Of a stretch of 64,000 nt of DNA, positions 54,621 to 63,244 are shown piece after piece. The stretch comes from CAYXAA01 sp964462985 (GTDB lineage Bacteria > Pseudomonadota > Alphaproteobacteria > Rhizobiales > Stappiaceae), in NCBI GenBank assembly GCA_964462985.1, contig CAYXAA010000005.1, positions 62,001 through 126,000 of the forward strand, in the 5' to 3' direction. The translations under genes and the position numbers were made by a program. The stretch's first letter is position 1, and every line of letters begins with the position of its first letter. The notes under the pieces are model-generated. The model was not told the DNA's origin. It searched no databases and was given only the letters and a program-made list of their open reading frames with translations.

Positions 54621-56405
54621 ATGGCGGATTACTATTCGGTTTTGAAGAAAACCGTGGCGGCACTTCCGGACAATACAGGGGCTGCCCGGCGGGCAATCTA
54701 TCAGCGCGCCCGCACCGCAATTGTGAACCAGCTCAAGGCTTACGAGCCGCCGCTGTCGCCATCGGAGATCACCAACGAGCAATTGCGTCTGGAGGAGGCG
54801 ATCCGCAAGGTGGAAGCCGAGGCGGCGCGGGAGACGCTTGGCCTCGGCCGCGCTGCGACCACGGCAAGACCGGCGCAGACTCCCGAACCAGCTCCGGCGC
54901 CTGCCCCGACGCCTCCAATAGCTTCCTCCGCATCACCCGTGGTCGAAGAGCGGTCTCAGGATGTGGTTCGGCCGTCGACGAACGGGTCGAGCGAGACGGC
55001 GGCGCCGCCCGCCACGCCGACGTCGCCGGCCGAGCGCGATCCGGCCGAGGCGCCGCAGTCGGAACCGACCGTCGGTGGGTACCGGAAGGATGCTGGCAGG
55101 AACGGCCCAATGGCGGCCGAGGCGGCGCGCAGCGGCGATCCGTCGCGGCGGCGTGAGCCCGTGCTCGGTGCAAGCGAAGAAGCTGTTTCGACCGACACCC
55201 GTCCTCCATTACCCGGCGATGTCGTTGCCGGCCTGACGCGCGGCGCGCGCTCGGAGAGAGCCAGCGCCCTTGGCGATACGCCGATGAAGCCGTCGCGTCT
55301 GCCCCTGATTCTGGGTAGTGTGCTGGCGGCAATAATCCTGATCGGTATTGCGGCGGTGGCGTATTCCCAGCGCGACACGCTTGTCGCCTTGCTGGCCGGC
55401 GAGGAGCCGGAGAGGATAGAGCCGGGTGAGCCGCCCGCTGCGCCGGAGCCGGAGGCGACACAGGCACCGACCGAGACACCCCAGAACGGTGGCGCAGTAA
55501 AGAATGCCGAGAGACTTCTTGACGACGATGCGTCTCCGGCGGCACCTGACGCCCGCTCGGTGACCACCACGCGGATCGCACCTGGCCCGGACGGCGCGGA
55601 GGACGTCGCACCCCGGCAGGTCGAGCCGGAGCAGCCGCCCGCAACCATGACGCCCGATCCTGAACTTGCCCAGGAGCAAGGGCCGGACTCCACCGCGGAC
55701 CAGCAGCCTCCGGCTGCGCCGGCAGCACCGCAAGGCGAAGCACCGGGGGGCCCTACGGATGATGACCCGACGCCCGCAGCCCCTGAAGAGGAACCAGAGG
55801 TGACGCCGGCGCCCTCTGCGGGCGCTACCGAGCCAGCACAGTCATCGACGAACGGCGAAGTTGCCGCAGTCGCGCAGCGGTCGATCCTCTACGAAGAGGG
55901 CGCCGACAACGATTCGGGTACCGCCTCGCCCGGGCGTGCAGTGTGGGAGGTCGGCACCGACGAAAGCGGCGGCCAGCCTGCCACCGTGCTGAAGCTGCGT
56001 GCCGAGATTCCCGAGCGTGGCGTGTCGGCGGATATTGAGCTGAAGCCCAATCTCGACCAGTCCCTGCCAGCAAGCCATCTGCTTGAGATCCGGTTCCAGG
56101 TTCCGCCCGACTTCCCCAGCAGGGGCGTTGCCGACATTCCGGGCCTTGTCATGAAGACAACCGAAGAGGCTCGGGGCGACGCCCTGATCGGGGCGTCGGT
56201 CAAGGTCGCAGACGGCTACTTCTGGGTGGCGCTCTCCAATGTTCCCACCGAGCGGGACCGCAACTTGTCGCTGCTGCGCGAGCGCGGCTGGATCGACATT
56301 CCGATGCTTTACGAGGACGGCAAGCGTGCGATCCTGACGATCGAGAAGGGGAACCCGGGCACGCGGGCGGTGAACCAGGCGATTGACGCCTGGACGCAGG
56401 GATAG
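54621..56405 (+). CDS. unknown proline-rich single-span membrane protein
   Basis: 594 residues, not assigned to a named family. Residues about 1-75 are helical and ordered (MADYYSVLKKTVAALPDNTG, RAIYQRARTAIVNQLKAYEP, EEAIRKVEAEAARETLGLG). Residues 76-220 are Pro/Ala/Glu-rich and disordered. One transmembrane helix lies near 223-245 (LILGSVLAAIILIGIAAVAY), another disordered stretch near 246-410, then an ordered domain of about 180 residues (LKLRAEIPERGVSADIELKP, FQVPPDFPSRGVADIPGLVM, IDIPMLYEDGKRAILTIEKG). The topology is probably N-terminus inside with the C-terminal domain in the periplasm. It follows purA by 36 bases and may share its transcript. Confidence 0.8.
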   Translation: MADYYSVLKKTVAALPDNTGAARRAIYQRARTAIVNQLKAYEPPLSPSEITNEQLRLEEAIRKVEAEAARETLGLGRAATTARPAQTPEPAPAPAPTPPIASSASPVVEERSQDVVRPSTNGSSETAAPPATPTSPAERDPAEAPQSEPTVGGYRKDAGRNGPMAAEAARSGDPSRRREPVLGASEEAVSTDTRPPLPGDVVAGLTRGARSERASALGDTPMKPSRLPLILGSVLAAIILIGIAAVAYSQRDTLVALLAGEEPERIEPGEPPAAPEPEATQAPTETPQNGGAVKNAERLLDDDASPAAPDARSVTTTRIAPGPDGAEDVAPRQVEPEQPPATMTPDPELAQEQGPDSTADQQPPAAPAAPQGEAPGGPTDDDPTPAAPEEEPEVTPAPSAGATEPAQSSTNGEVAAVAQRSILYEEGADNDSGTASPGRAVWEVGTDESGGQPATVLKLRAEIPERGVSADIELKPNLDQSLPASHLLEIRFQVPPDFPSRGVADIPGLVMKTTEEARGDALIGASVKVADGYFWVALSNVPTERDRNLSLLRERGWIDIPMLYEDGKRAILTIEKGNPGTRAVNQAIDAWTQG

Positions 56406-56539
56406 GTCAGGCGCCATCCTGCGTCCGGCGTGGATCGACCGGGCGGATCGATCGCGTCCGAACCACACGGTCGTGCGCGGCAGCGCATCGCGTTCAATCT
56501 CCACCCTTGCCAAATTCGTATAGCCGTATCATGGTGCAG

Positions 56540-56632
56540 TACCTCCGAGGGGTGCTCCGCAAGGAGCTGAGATGGCCTCAAGCCGAACCCTTAGAACCTG
56601 ATCCGGGTCATACCGGCGAAGGGACTGGAACC
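56540..56632 (+). promoter_or_regulatory. TPP riboswitch (THI element)
   Basis: The core CTGAGATGGCCTCAAGCC (about 56567-56584), AACCTGATCCGGGTCATACC (56595-56614) and GGCGAAGGGA (56615-56624) are the diagnostic thiamine-pyrophosphate aptamer sequences, with the leading GAGGGGTGCTCC-GCAA-GGAGC arm. Downstream, GGATCTCC (56648-56655) can pair perfectly with GGAGATCC (56688-56695), which contains the ribosome site of the next gene, so control is probably at translation. Confidence 0.95.
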
Positions 56633-56696
56633 CGAGCCTTGTTTCCCGGATCTCCGACTGTCTGATCGGCCTTCAGGCTGATGGGAAGGAGATCCT

Positions 56697-57530
56697 TTGT
56701 CCGTGGTGAAGCCGACGTCGGACATTCGTCCGACGCCTGAAACCCCAGATGTTTTCCAGCCGAGTTACCGCGGCTTGAGAGGGCTGCCGCAACGCATCCT
56801 GCGTATTGCGGCGGTGACGGCTTCGCTTCTGGTTGCCTGGGAGGCGGCTGTTCAGCTGCTTGCCCTCCCGCCATTCATGCTGCCGGGGCCGACCCGGGTT
56901 GCAGCCGCGTTGTGGCAGCAGCGAATTTTCCTGCTCCAGAATGCCTCTGTCACGGCGCTCGAAACCGGCCTCGGCCTGCTGCTCGGTGCCGGTCTTGGCG
57001 CCCTGATAGCCCTTGCGATGGCACTCTATCCTCCAACCCGGCGTGTGGTGCTGCCGGTCATCGTCGTGAGCCAGGCGCTGCCGGTGTTCGCGATCGCACC
57101 GCTTTTGGTGCTGTGGTTCGGCTACGGACTGTCGTCGAAGGTAGCCATGGCAATGCTGATCATCTTCTTCCCAGTTGCATCGGCATTCCACGATGGTCTG
57201 CGCCGCACCGATCCCGATCTTCTGGCCCTTGGCACGCTCTATCGTGCCAGCTCCTGGCAAATCCTCGTGCACCTGAGACTCCCGGCTGCACTGCCGGCGC
57301 TTGGATCGGGCCTGCGTGTCGCGGCAGTCTTCGCACCGATCGGCGCGGTGATTGGTGAATGGGTCGGGTCCTCCGCCGGGCTGGGTTTCGTGATGCTGCA
57401 GGCCAACGCCCGCGTGAAGACGGACCTGATGTTCGCCGCGCTGGCACTGCTCGCGGCGATGGCGGTGCTGCTACGTGCCGCCGTCGATGCCGGGACGCGT
57501 CGACTGACGCCCTGGCAAACCGAGGATTGA
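56697..57530 (+). CDS. thiX: ABC transporter permease, thiamin-precursor type
   Basis: 277 residues, six predicted helices (ILRIAAVTASLLVAWEAAVQ, GLGLLLGAGLGALIALAMAL, LMFAALALLAAMAVLLRAAV). The EAA-type ATPase-contact loop is TLYRASSWQILVHLRLPAAL near residues 180-199. It belongs to the SsuC/ThiX/NitT permease group; the TPP riboswitch upstream and the NMT1-like binding protein downstream point to import of a thiamin pyrimidine precursor. The start is TTG at 56697, five bases after AAGGAG; GTG codons at 56703 and 56706 are alternatives. Confidence 0.88.
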   Translation: MSVVKPTSDIRPTPETPDVFQPSYRGLRGLPQRILRIAAVTASLLVAWEAAVQLLALPPFMLPGPTRVAAALWQQRIFLLQNASVTALETGLGLLLGAGLGALIALAMALYPPTRRVVLPVIVVSQALPVFAIAPLLVLWFGYGLSSKVAMAMLIIFFPVASAFHDGLRRTDPDLLALGTLYRASSWQILVHLRLPAALPALGSGLRVAAVFAPIGAVIGEWVGSSAGLGFVMLQANARVKTDLMFAALALLAAMAVLLRAAVDAGTRRLTPWQTED

Positions 57531-57566
57531 GCCGTGTTCCCTTCCGCGTGAAAGAGGAGAAAACGC

Positions 57567-58505
57567 ATGTTTCGCCCGGCACTTACCGCCATGCTGATGT
57601 TGATCGCACTGTCGATTCCCGCCGCGGCGGCCGACAAGCTCACCGTGCTGCTCGACTGGTTCGTCAATCCCGATCACGCGCCGCTGGTCGTGGCCGAGCA
57701 GAAGGGCTTTTTCGAAGCGCAGGGTCTCGACGTCGAACTGGTCCAGCCTGCCGACCCGAGCGCGCCGCCGCGGCTCGTTGCCGCCAAGCAAGGCGACATC
57801 GCTGTGTCCTACCAGCCGGTATTGCATAGCCAGATCGATGAAGGACTGCCACTCGTCGCTGTCGGCGTGCTGGTCGAAACACCGCTCAATGCCCTGATCA
57901 CCAAGGCGGACGGGCCGGTGCAGAACCTCGAGGATCTCCATGGCCGCAAGGTCGGCTTCTCGGTCGCGGGCTTCGAGGACGCTCTGCTGTCGGCGATGTT
58001 GAAGAGTGTCGGGCTCGCTGCGACCGATATCGAGCTCGTAAACGTCAACTTCTCGCTGTCACCGGCGTTGCTGTCGGGTCAGGTCGATGCCGTTATCGGC
58101 GGCTATCGCAATTTCGAGCTGACGCAAATCGCGCTCGAAGGTCACAAGGGCAAGGCGTTCTATCCGGAGGAACACAGCGTCCCGGCTTATGACGAGCTGA
58201 TTTATATCGTGCACGAGGACGCAACCGGGGACACGCGTTTCCGCCGGTTCCTTTCGGCAGTCGAAGCGGCCACCATCTATCTGACCAATCACCCGGAGGA
58301 GGCATGGAAGGCCTTTATTACCGCCTATCCGAACCTCGATGACGAGTTGAACCGGCAAGCTTGGTTCGACACGTTGCCGCGCTTTGCCAAGCGCCCGTCG
58401 GCGGTAGATCTCGGCCGCTACGACCGTTTCGCCACCTTTCTGCACGACAGTGGAATGATCAAGTCCATCGTGCCGGCAACAGAATACGTCAAGGCACTCC
58501 AGTGA
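57567..58505 (+). CDS. thiY: ABC transporter substrate-binding protein, NMT1/THI5-like
   Basis: 312 residues, periplasmic. Signal peptide MFRPALTAMLMLIALSIPAA, then the NMT1/ThiY fold: LTVLLDWFVNPDHAPLVVAE near residue 26-45, DVELVQPADPSAPPRLVAAK, GKVGFS-type strand RKVGFSVAGFEDALLSAMLK and QVDAVIGGYRNFELTQ. It should capture formylaminopyrimidine or hydroxymethylpyrimidine for the ThiX channel. It follows thiX by 36 bases. No ATPase gene follows: the next gene is rpoH on the other strand. Confidence 0.9.
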   Translation: MFRPALTAMLMLIALSIPAAAADKLTVLLDWFVNPDHAPLVVAEQKGFFEAQGLDVELVQPADPSAPPRLVAAKQGDIAVSYQPVLHSQIDEGLPLVAVGVLVETPLNALITKADGPVQNLEDLHGRKVGFSVAGFEDALLSAMLKSVGLAATDIELVNVNFSLSPALLSGQVDAVIGGYRNFELTQIALEGHKGKAFYPEEHSVPAYDELIYIVHEDATGDTRFRRFLSAVEAATIYLTNHPEEAWKAFITAYPNLDDELNRQAWFDTLPRFAKRPSAVDLGRYDRFATFLHDSGMIKSIVPATEYVKALQ

Positions 58506-58671
58506 GCCGAGTACCTGAGGTGGCCACGGTCGACGTTGCCCGAATTGCAGATTCTACCCTCCGTTGCCGCCTCCGGAGCCTGCCTCTGGCCGCAGCAGGG
58601 GTTGACTGCACTGACCAGCCGCCAAGCGGCGAGCGCGGCAGAGGGATGGCTCCGGTGGCGTCAGGGAGGGC

Positions 58672-59577
58672 TTACCGACCAATCTGCTCGGGCTCGGGCG
58701 AGCGATGTTCCAGCTCCCGGGCGCTGCGGCGTACGGCCTTTTGAACCTTCTCGAAGGCGCGGACCTCGATCTGGCGCACGCGCTCGCGGCTGACGCCGAA
58801 CTCTGTCGACAGATCCTCCAGCGTCATCGGCTCTTCCGCGAGGCGTCGGGCCTCGAAGATCCTGCGCTCGCGCTCGTTGAGCACGTCCATTGCTTCGCTC
58901 AGCAACTGACGGCGTTGGTCGAGTTCTTCCTGATTGGCAAGCACGGTTTCCTGGCTGTCGCTGTCGTCGACGAGCCAGTCCTGCCATTCGCCGGATTCGG
59001 ATTCGGCGCGGATGGGCGCGTTCAGCGAGGCGTCGCCGGCCAGCCGACGATTCATCGAGACAACGTCCTCTTCGGTGACCCCGAGCTTGGTCGCAATCTC
59101 CTGAACCTGATCCGGCCTGAGGTCGCCCTCGTCAAGAGCCTGGATCCGGCCCTTCAGGCGACGCAGGTTGAAGAACAGCCGCTTCTGGTTCGCTGTGGTG
59201 CCCATCTTCACCAGGCTCCACGAGCGAAGGATGTATTCCTGAATTGCGGCCTTGATCCACCACATCGCATAGGTAGCGAGCCGGAAGCCCTTGTCGGGCT
59301 CGAACCGCTTGACAGCCTGCATCAGGCCGACGTTGCCTTCAGATATTACCTCTGCAATCGGCAGACCGTAGCCGCGATAGCCCATAGCGATCTTGGCGAC
59401 GAGCCTGAGATGCGAAGTGACAAGCTTTTCTGCAGCCTCCGGATCCTCATGCTCCTTGTAGCGCTTGGCGAGCATGTACTCTTCCTGTGGCTCAAGCATG
59501 GGGAAGCGCCGGATCTCATCGAGATAACGGCTCAGACCGCCTTCCCCGGCAGTCAGTACAGGTACGTTCTGGGCCAT
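58672..59577 (-). CDS. rpoH: RNA polymerase sigma-32 factor
   Basis: 301 residues. Heat-shock sigma factor. Region 2 includes VTSHLRLVAKIAMGYRGYGL and FDPDKGF-type FEPDKGFRLATYAMWWIKAA; the RpoH box is QKRLFFNLRRLKGRI near residue 133; region 4 has LSTEFGVSRERVRQIEVRAF. ATG at 59575-59577 (MAQNVPVLTAGEGGLSRYLD) follows AAAGGGGGCGC; the longer frame upstream is rejected. It lies downstream of the pseudouridine synthase gene on the same strand, separated by 231 bases that probably hold its promoter. Confidence 0.95.
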   Translation of the reverse strand: MAQNVPVLTAGEGGLSRYLDEIRRFPMLEPQEEYMLAKRYKEHEDPEAAEKLVTSHLRLVAKIAMGYRGYGLPIAEVISEGNVGLMQAVKRFEPDKGFRLATYAMWWIKAAIQEYILRSWSLVKMGTTANQKRLFFNLRRLKGRIQALDEGDLRPDQVQEIATKLGVTEEDVVSMNRRLAGDASLNAPIRAESESGEWQDWLVDDSDSQETVLANQEELDQRRQLLSEAMDVLNERERRIFEARRLAEEPMTLEDLSTEFGVSRERVRQIEVRAFEKVQKAVRRSARELEHRSPEPEQIGR

Positions 59578-59808
59578 GAAATGCGCCCCCTTTCTCCCAA
59601 GCTGCGCGCGCCGCCGGCCAATCGTTCCGAACCGGACCAAACAAGCCGCGCGCCGGCGCCCGTTCAGGCGCGCCGTCGAAATTCACTATATGGGGCTTTG
59701 CGTCGAAAACGCGACCCGGCGGTGCGTAAAAACGCCTCACCTTAGGCCCAACCATCAAGTCAAGATTGCGTTCCGACCTCGCGCACCCTTGCGGGAGAAC
59801 GGGCGGTT

Positions 59809-60828
59809 TCAGATTTGCCGGAGTGCGTCGACAACCGCTTCAAAATCCGGCGGCAACGGACTTTCGAACCGCATGACCTTGCCAGATTGGGGATGCTCGA
59901 ACGCTAGCAGGCCGGCGTGCAGGGCCTGACGCGGAAAGGCGGCGACGAGGCCGCGCGCAGGCTCGGGCAGGCGCGCAGACTTGGTGCGGAAACCGGCGCC
60001 GTAATCGCTGTCGCCGATCAGCGGATGTCCGATGTGGGCCATGTGAACCCGGATCTGGTGGGTGCGGCCGGTCTCTAGCCGGCAGGTCAGAAGGGACGCC
60101 AGCGCTGCTGTCTCCTGTGGGCCGAAACGCTCGACGACCTGCCAGTGTGTAACGGCATGGCGCCCGCCGGACTGCGTGACTGCGATCTTGCGGCGATCAG
60201 AGGTGGCCCGGGCCAAGGCCGCATTCACCGTGCCCTTCAGCGCCGCCGGCGCACCCCACACCAGCGCGCAATACGCCCGCTCCAGTGAACCGGTGCGGCC
60301 GTGGTCGGCGAATTGAGCGGCAAGCGCGCGATGCGCATGGTCCGTCTTGGCGGCAACGATCAGACCGGTGGTGTCCTTGTCGAGGCGGTGAACGATCCCT
60401 GGCCGGCGCACGCCGCCTATGCCGGACAGGGTGTCGCCGCAATGGGCGATCAGGGCGTTGACCAGCGTGCCTGTCCAGTGGCCCGCGCCCGGGTGCACCA
60501 CCAGCCCGGCGGGCTTGTCGATTACGATCAGGGAGGAGTCCTCGTAGACGATGTCGAGAGCGATGTCCTCGGCCTGCGGCTCCGCAGGTTCGGGCGTTGG
60601 CACCGCAATGACGATTGCTTCGCCTTCGTTGACCCTGTATTTCGGCTCCACTATCGTGCGGCCGCCGACCATCACCTCGCCCTGTCGGATCAGGGCCTGG
60701 ATCCGGTTGCGGCTCAGCCCCGTAACGTGACGCGCCAGCACGGCATCGAGCCGACCTCCGGCATCGTCGCTTGAAACCGTCACTTCAGCCCGGTCGGGAT
60801 CGTCGCCTTCCTCAAACAGGTCACTCAT
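59809..60828 (-). CDS. RluA family 23S rRNA pseudouridine synthase (RluD-like)
   Basis: 339 residues. N-terminal S4 RNA-binding domain (GRLDAVLARHVTGLSRNRIQ, ALIRQGEVMVGGRTIVEPKY), then the catalytic domain with GIVHRLDKDTTGLIVAAKTD near residue 145, whose aspartate is the nucleophile, and GRTHQIRVHMAHIGHPLIGD. It isomerises uridines in the ribosomal RNA; RluD-type is most likely. ATG at 60826-60828 overlaps, on the opposite strand, the ATG of the next gene. Confidence 0.93.
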   Translation of the reverse strand: MSDLFEEGDDPDRAEVTVSSDDAGGRLDAVLARHVTGLSRNRIQALIRQGEVMVGGRTIVEPKYRVNEGEAIVIAVPTPEPAEPQAEDIALDIVYEDSSLIVIDKPAGLVVHPGAGHWTGTLVNALIAHCGDTLSGIGGVRRPGIVHRLDKDTTGLIVAAKTDHAHRALAAQFADHGRTGSLERAYCALVWGAPAALKGTVNAALARATSDRRKIAVTQSGGRHAVTHWQVVERFGPQETAALASLLTCRLETGRTHQIRVHMAHIGHPLIGDSDYGAGFRTKSARLPEPARGLVAAFPRQALHAGLLAFEHPQSGKVMRFESPLPPDFEAVVDALRQI

Positions 60829-61177
60829 GGATCATCCCGTTCTCGATGACGACAAGGAACCGCCGCTGGATCCGGCGGCCGAGCGGCTGCAGGCCAAGCT
60901 GAAGCGCCTGCTTGTGGTATCGAGCCTCATCATGGTTCTCGGCTTTGTCGCCGTCTTTGCCGCGATCCTGTATAAGCTGACGGCCGGCTCCGGCAAGGGC
61001 CCCGACGAGGAGCCAGCCGCGACGATAGCGCTTCCGGCTGATGCCGAGGTCTTGTCGATGACCATCTCCGAGGGACGATTGATACTGTTGGTCCGGCAGG
61101 AAACACGGCAGTCACTCTTTTATTTCGATCCCATAACCGGGCGTCAGCTCGGCCGCAGCGACTTCGTCGTTCGATAG
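60827..61177 (+). CDS. DUF6476-like small membrane protein
   Basis: 116 residues. A charged N terminus (MDHPVLDDDKEPPLDPAAER), one helix near residues 31-50 (VVSSLIMVLGFVAVFAAILY), and a periplasmic beta-rich segment (TIALPADAEVLSMTISEGRL, ETRQSLFYFDPITGRQLG). It resembles DUF6476 proteins found beside rluD in alphaproteobacteria (recalled). Function unknown. Its start codon shares the CATG at 60826-60829 with the divergent pseudouridine synthase gene, so each ribosome site lies within the other coding region. Confidence 0.75.
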   Translation: MDHPVLDDDKEPPLDPAAERLQAKLKRLLVVSSLIMVLGFVAVFAAILYKLTAGSGKGPDEEPAATIALPADAEVLSMTISEGRLILLVRQETRQSLFYFDPITGRQLGRSDFVVR

Positions 61178-61393
61178 ACCGCTGTTGGTTTCAGCACGTC
61201 AGGAATGGATCGGTACCTGCGTCTCCTATCAACCTCTACGCGCGCAGAGGGAGCAGCTGGTGGCGGGCCGATCGAAGTCGGTACGGCCAGCGGACAAGGC
61301 CTTGAATTGTCGCCCGTCGATATGACCGCAGGGCTTGCCAAGTGGAGCGCAAGCCGCTATACCGCGCGTCCATCGTCTCAGCGACCGACTGAT

Positions 61394-61469
61394 GCCCCCA
61401 TCGTCTAGCGGTCTAGGACGCCGCCCTCTCACGGCGGAAACAGGGGTTCGAGTCCCCTTGGGGGTGCCA
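61394..61469 (+). tRNA. tRNA-Glu (CUC)
   Basis: 76 bases including an encoded CCA. The acceptor strands GCCCCCA and TGGGGGT pair with one G-T at the first position; the anticodon arm CCGCC-CTCTCAC-GGCGG gives anticodon CUC (reads GAG); the T arm is CAGGGG-TTCGAGT-CCCCT. The D arm has the usual GTCTAGCGGTCTAGGAC. Confidence 0.97.
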
Positions 61470-61516
61470 TTCGTTTTACAACATATTGAAGGGCCTAGCC
61501 TTTCCGGCTTCGCCCC

Positions 61517-63244
61517 TTACCTCATTCGAAGGTGCGGGGCGATCGAACGCTTCCGCGCCCTGAGCAAGGGCTGTGCGGCGCGCGCGGGGGCGTCTTGCTG
61601 GTGGCAGAGCGGCACGGCAGACGTGTAGCCGCGTGCGCTTTGGTGTCTGGCGCCGTCCAACGTCTTCAGATGGTCTGCAAGCCGGTGTGCAAGGGCTACG
61701 ATGGTAAGCGTCGGCAGGTCGTTGCCGGCGGTCGGAAACACCGAACTGCCGAGCACGAACAGATTGCTGGTGCCATGCACCTTGCAGTTCGCATCGACGA
61801 CACCCAGTCGAGCGTCTTTGTGCATGCGGGTTGTGCCCATGTGATGCCACGTGCAGGCCGGACGCTCGAGTGCTTCCCATTCTTCCGGCCGAACCACGAG
61901 CTTGCCGATCCCACCGACGTGCACTTCCCGACCGATGATGTCGAGTGTCCGCCGAAGCGAATCGTAAGTGGCATCTGTCAGGTGCCAGCGCAGTTCCGCT
62001 TGCGGAAGGCCAAACCGATCCGTCGTTTCCGTCAGGACGACGCGGCTCGACGGGCTCGGCTCGGGCTCCAAGATATGATGCAGGCGGAAGGACTGTGTGA
62101 GCAGTGTCGGCCGGGCCATGTGCATGAACCAGGACCACAGCAGGCCGGACGCAGGGGTGGGGATCTTTATCAAGGCTTCAAGCAGGCCGATATCCGCCGC
62201 TCCCGCAGCCACGCGGGCTCTTTCTCGCTCCAGAAACATTGCTCTCAGGGAAGAGAGTTTCTCTGCATCCTGACCAAGAAAGCAGGGCTCGATCCAGGCT
62301 CGATGGTTGAGAAGTTTGTGAGACCTGAGAACTTCCGGGGGCAAGGTTAGCCCTTGGACAACTACGGAGCTGTGCCTGTCAAGCCGGGCCGCCCGCTTCA
62401 GCTTGTGCCACCGGGTGGTCCGGACCCGATCGAGGCGAAAAAGCGCTCGTCTCGCATCCCGGCTGTGCGGGAGGATGGTTCCGAGCGTGAAGCGGGGATG
62501 ATCCATGAAGAAGCGGCCGACGAGCCCGTGCTGATTTCCGATACCCTGGCTCAACAACATCAGCCGGGCATTTTCTATGCCGCCTGCGGCAAGCACAAAA
62601 AGTCGAGCCTTGACGCTGACTTCGTTCGTTCCGCATCTGGAGACTACATCGTGTACGTGGTTGTTTCCGGCGGCCGGTCTCAGGAAGAGAGCCGTGCAGT
62701 TGAGAACCAAGGTGACATTCTCAGCCGTTTGCAAAGGCCGTTTGAAATGTTGGCCGAGTCGGAGATTGCTGCAGAGGGAGGCTGCATCCAGCCGAAGCAG
62801 CGTCGACCGTCCAACCGGAAGCCGCTGGCGTTGGCCCAGTGCGCCCGGATCCTGAATTCCCAGGGTCTCCTTGGCTCGAACGTAATACGGCGCCAGATGG
62901 TGTCGGTCGAATGGCCAGCCACTGAACGAGACCCATGGCCGCGCTTGAAAATCCTGTTCGTCAAGCGGTTTGCAGAAGCCGCCCCAACCCATTGGTTGCG
63001 TGCTGCCGCCGTAACCACGAAGACGACATGTTCTGAGAGACTCGTATGGAAGCCCGCCTATCATACCCGAATTGAGATCCTGAGACTCTTGGCTCAGCCG
63101 CTTTCCGCCACTCTCCAGAACGCAAACCGTCAAACGCTGGCCGATGAGATCTGCGGCAAGCGTCAGTCCACCGGCGCCAGCACCAATGATGCAAACGTCA
63201 AACAGCTTGTCCGGAGGTAAATCCTTAAAATCAGAAATCGACAT
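61517..63244 (-). CDS. GMC family FAD-dependent oxidoreductase
   Basis: 575 residues. The dinucleotide-binding motif FDVCIIGAGAGGLTLAADLI begins near residue 14; RGYGGSTQPMGWGGFCKPLD contacts the flavin; the C-terminal GMC domain has WHHMGTTRMHKDARLGVVDA (active-site His) and FPTAGNDLPTLTIVALAHRL. It oxidises an alcohol or sugar; the substrate is unknown. A 40-residue tail follows the last conserved block. ATG at 63242-63244 has no clear ribosome site. Its 3' end is 47 bases from tRNA-Glu, and its upstream region is AT-richer than the rest of the window, so acquisition by transfer is possible. Confidence 0.88.
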   Translation of the reverse strand: MSISDFKDLPPDKLFDVCIIGAGAGGLTLAADLIGQRLTVCVLESGGKRLSQESQDLNSGMIGGLPYESLRTCRLRGYGGSTQPMGWGGFCKPLDEQDFQARPWVSFSGWPFDRHHLAPYYVRAKETLGIQDPGALGQRQRLPVGRSTLLRLDAASLCSNLRLGQHFKRPLQTAENVTLVLNCTALFLRPAAGNNHVHDVVSRCGTNEVSVKARLFVLAAGGIENARLMLLSQGIGNQHGLVGRFFMDHPRFTLGTILPHSRDARRALFRLDRVRTTRWHKLKRAARLDRHSSVVVQGLTLPPEVLRSHKLLNHRAWIEPCFLGQDAEKLSSLRAMFLERERARVAAGAADIGLLEALIKIPTPASGLLWSWFMHMARPTLLTQSFRLHHILEPEPSPSSRVVLTETTDRFGLPQAELRWHLTDATYDSLRRTLDIIGREVHVGGIGKLVVRPEEWEALERPACTWHHMGTTRMHKDARLGVVDANCKVHGTSNLFVLGSSVFPTAGNDLPTLTIVALAHRLADHLKTLDGARHQSARGYTSAVPLCHQQDAPARAAQPLLRARKRSIAPHLRMR

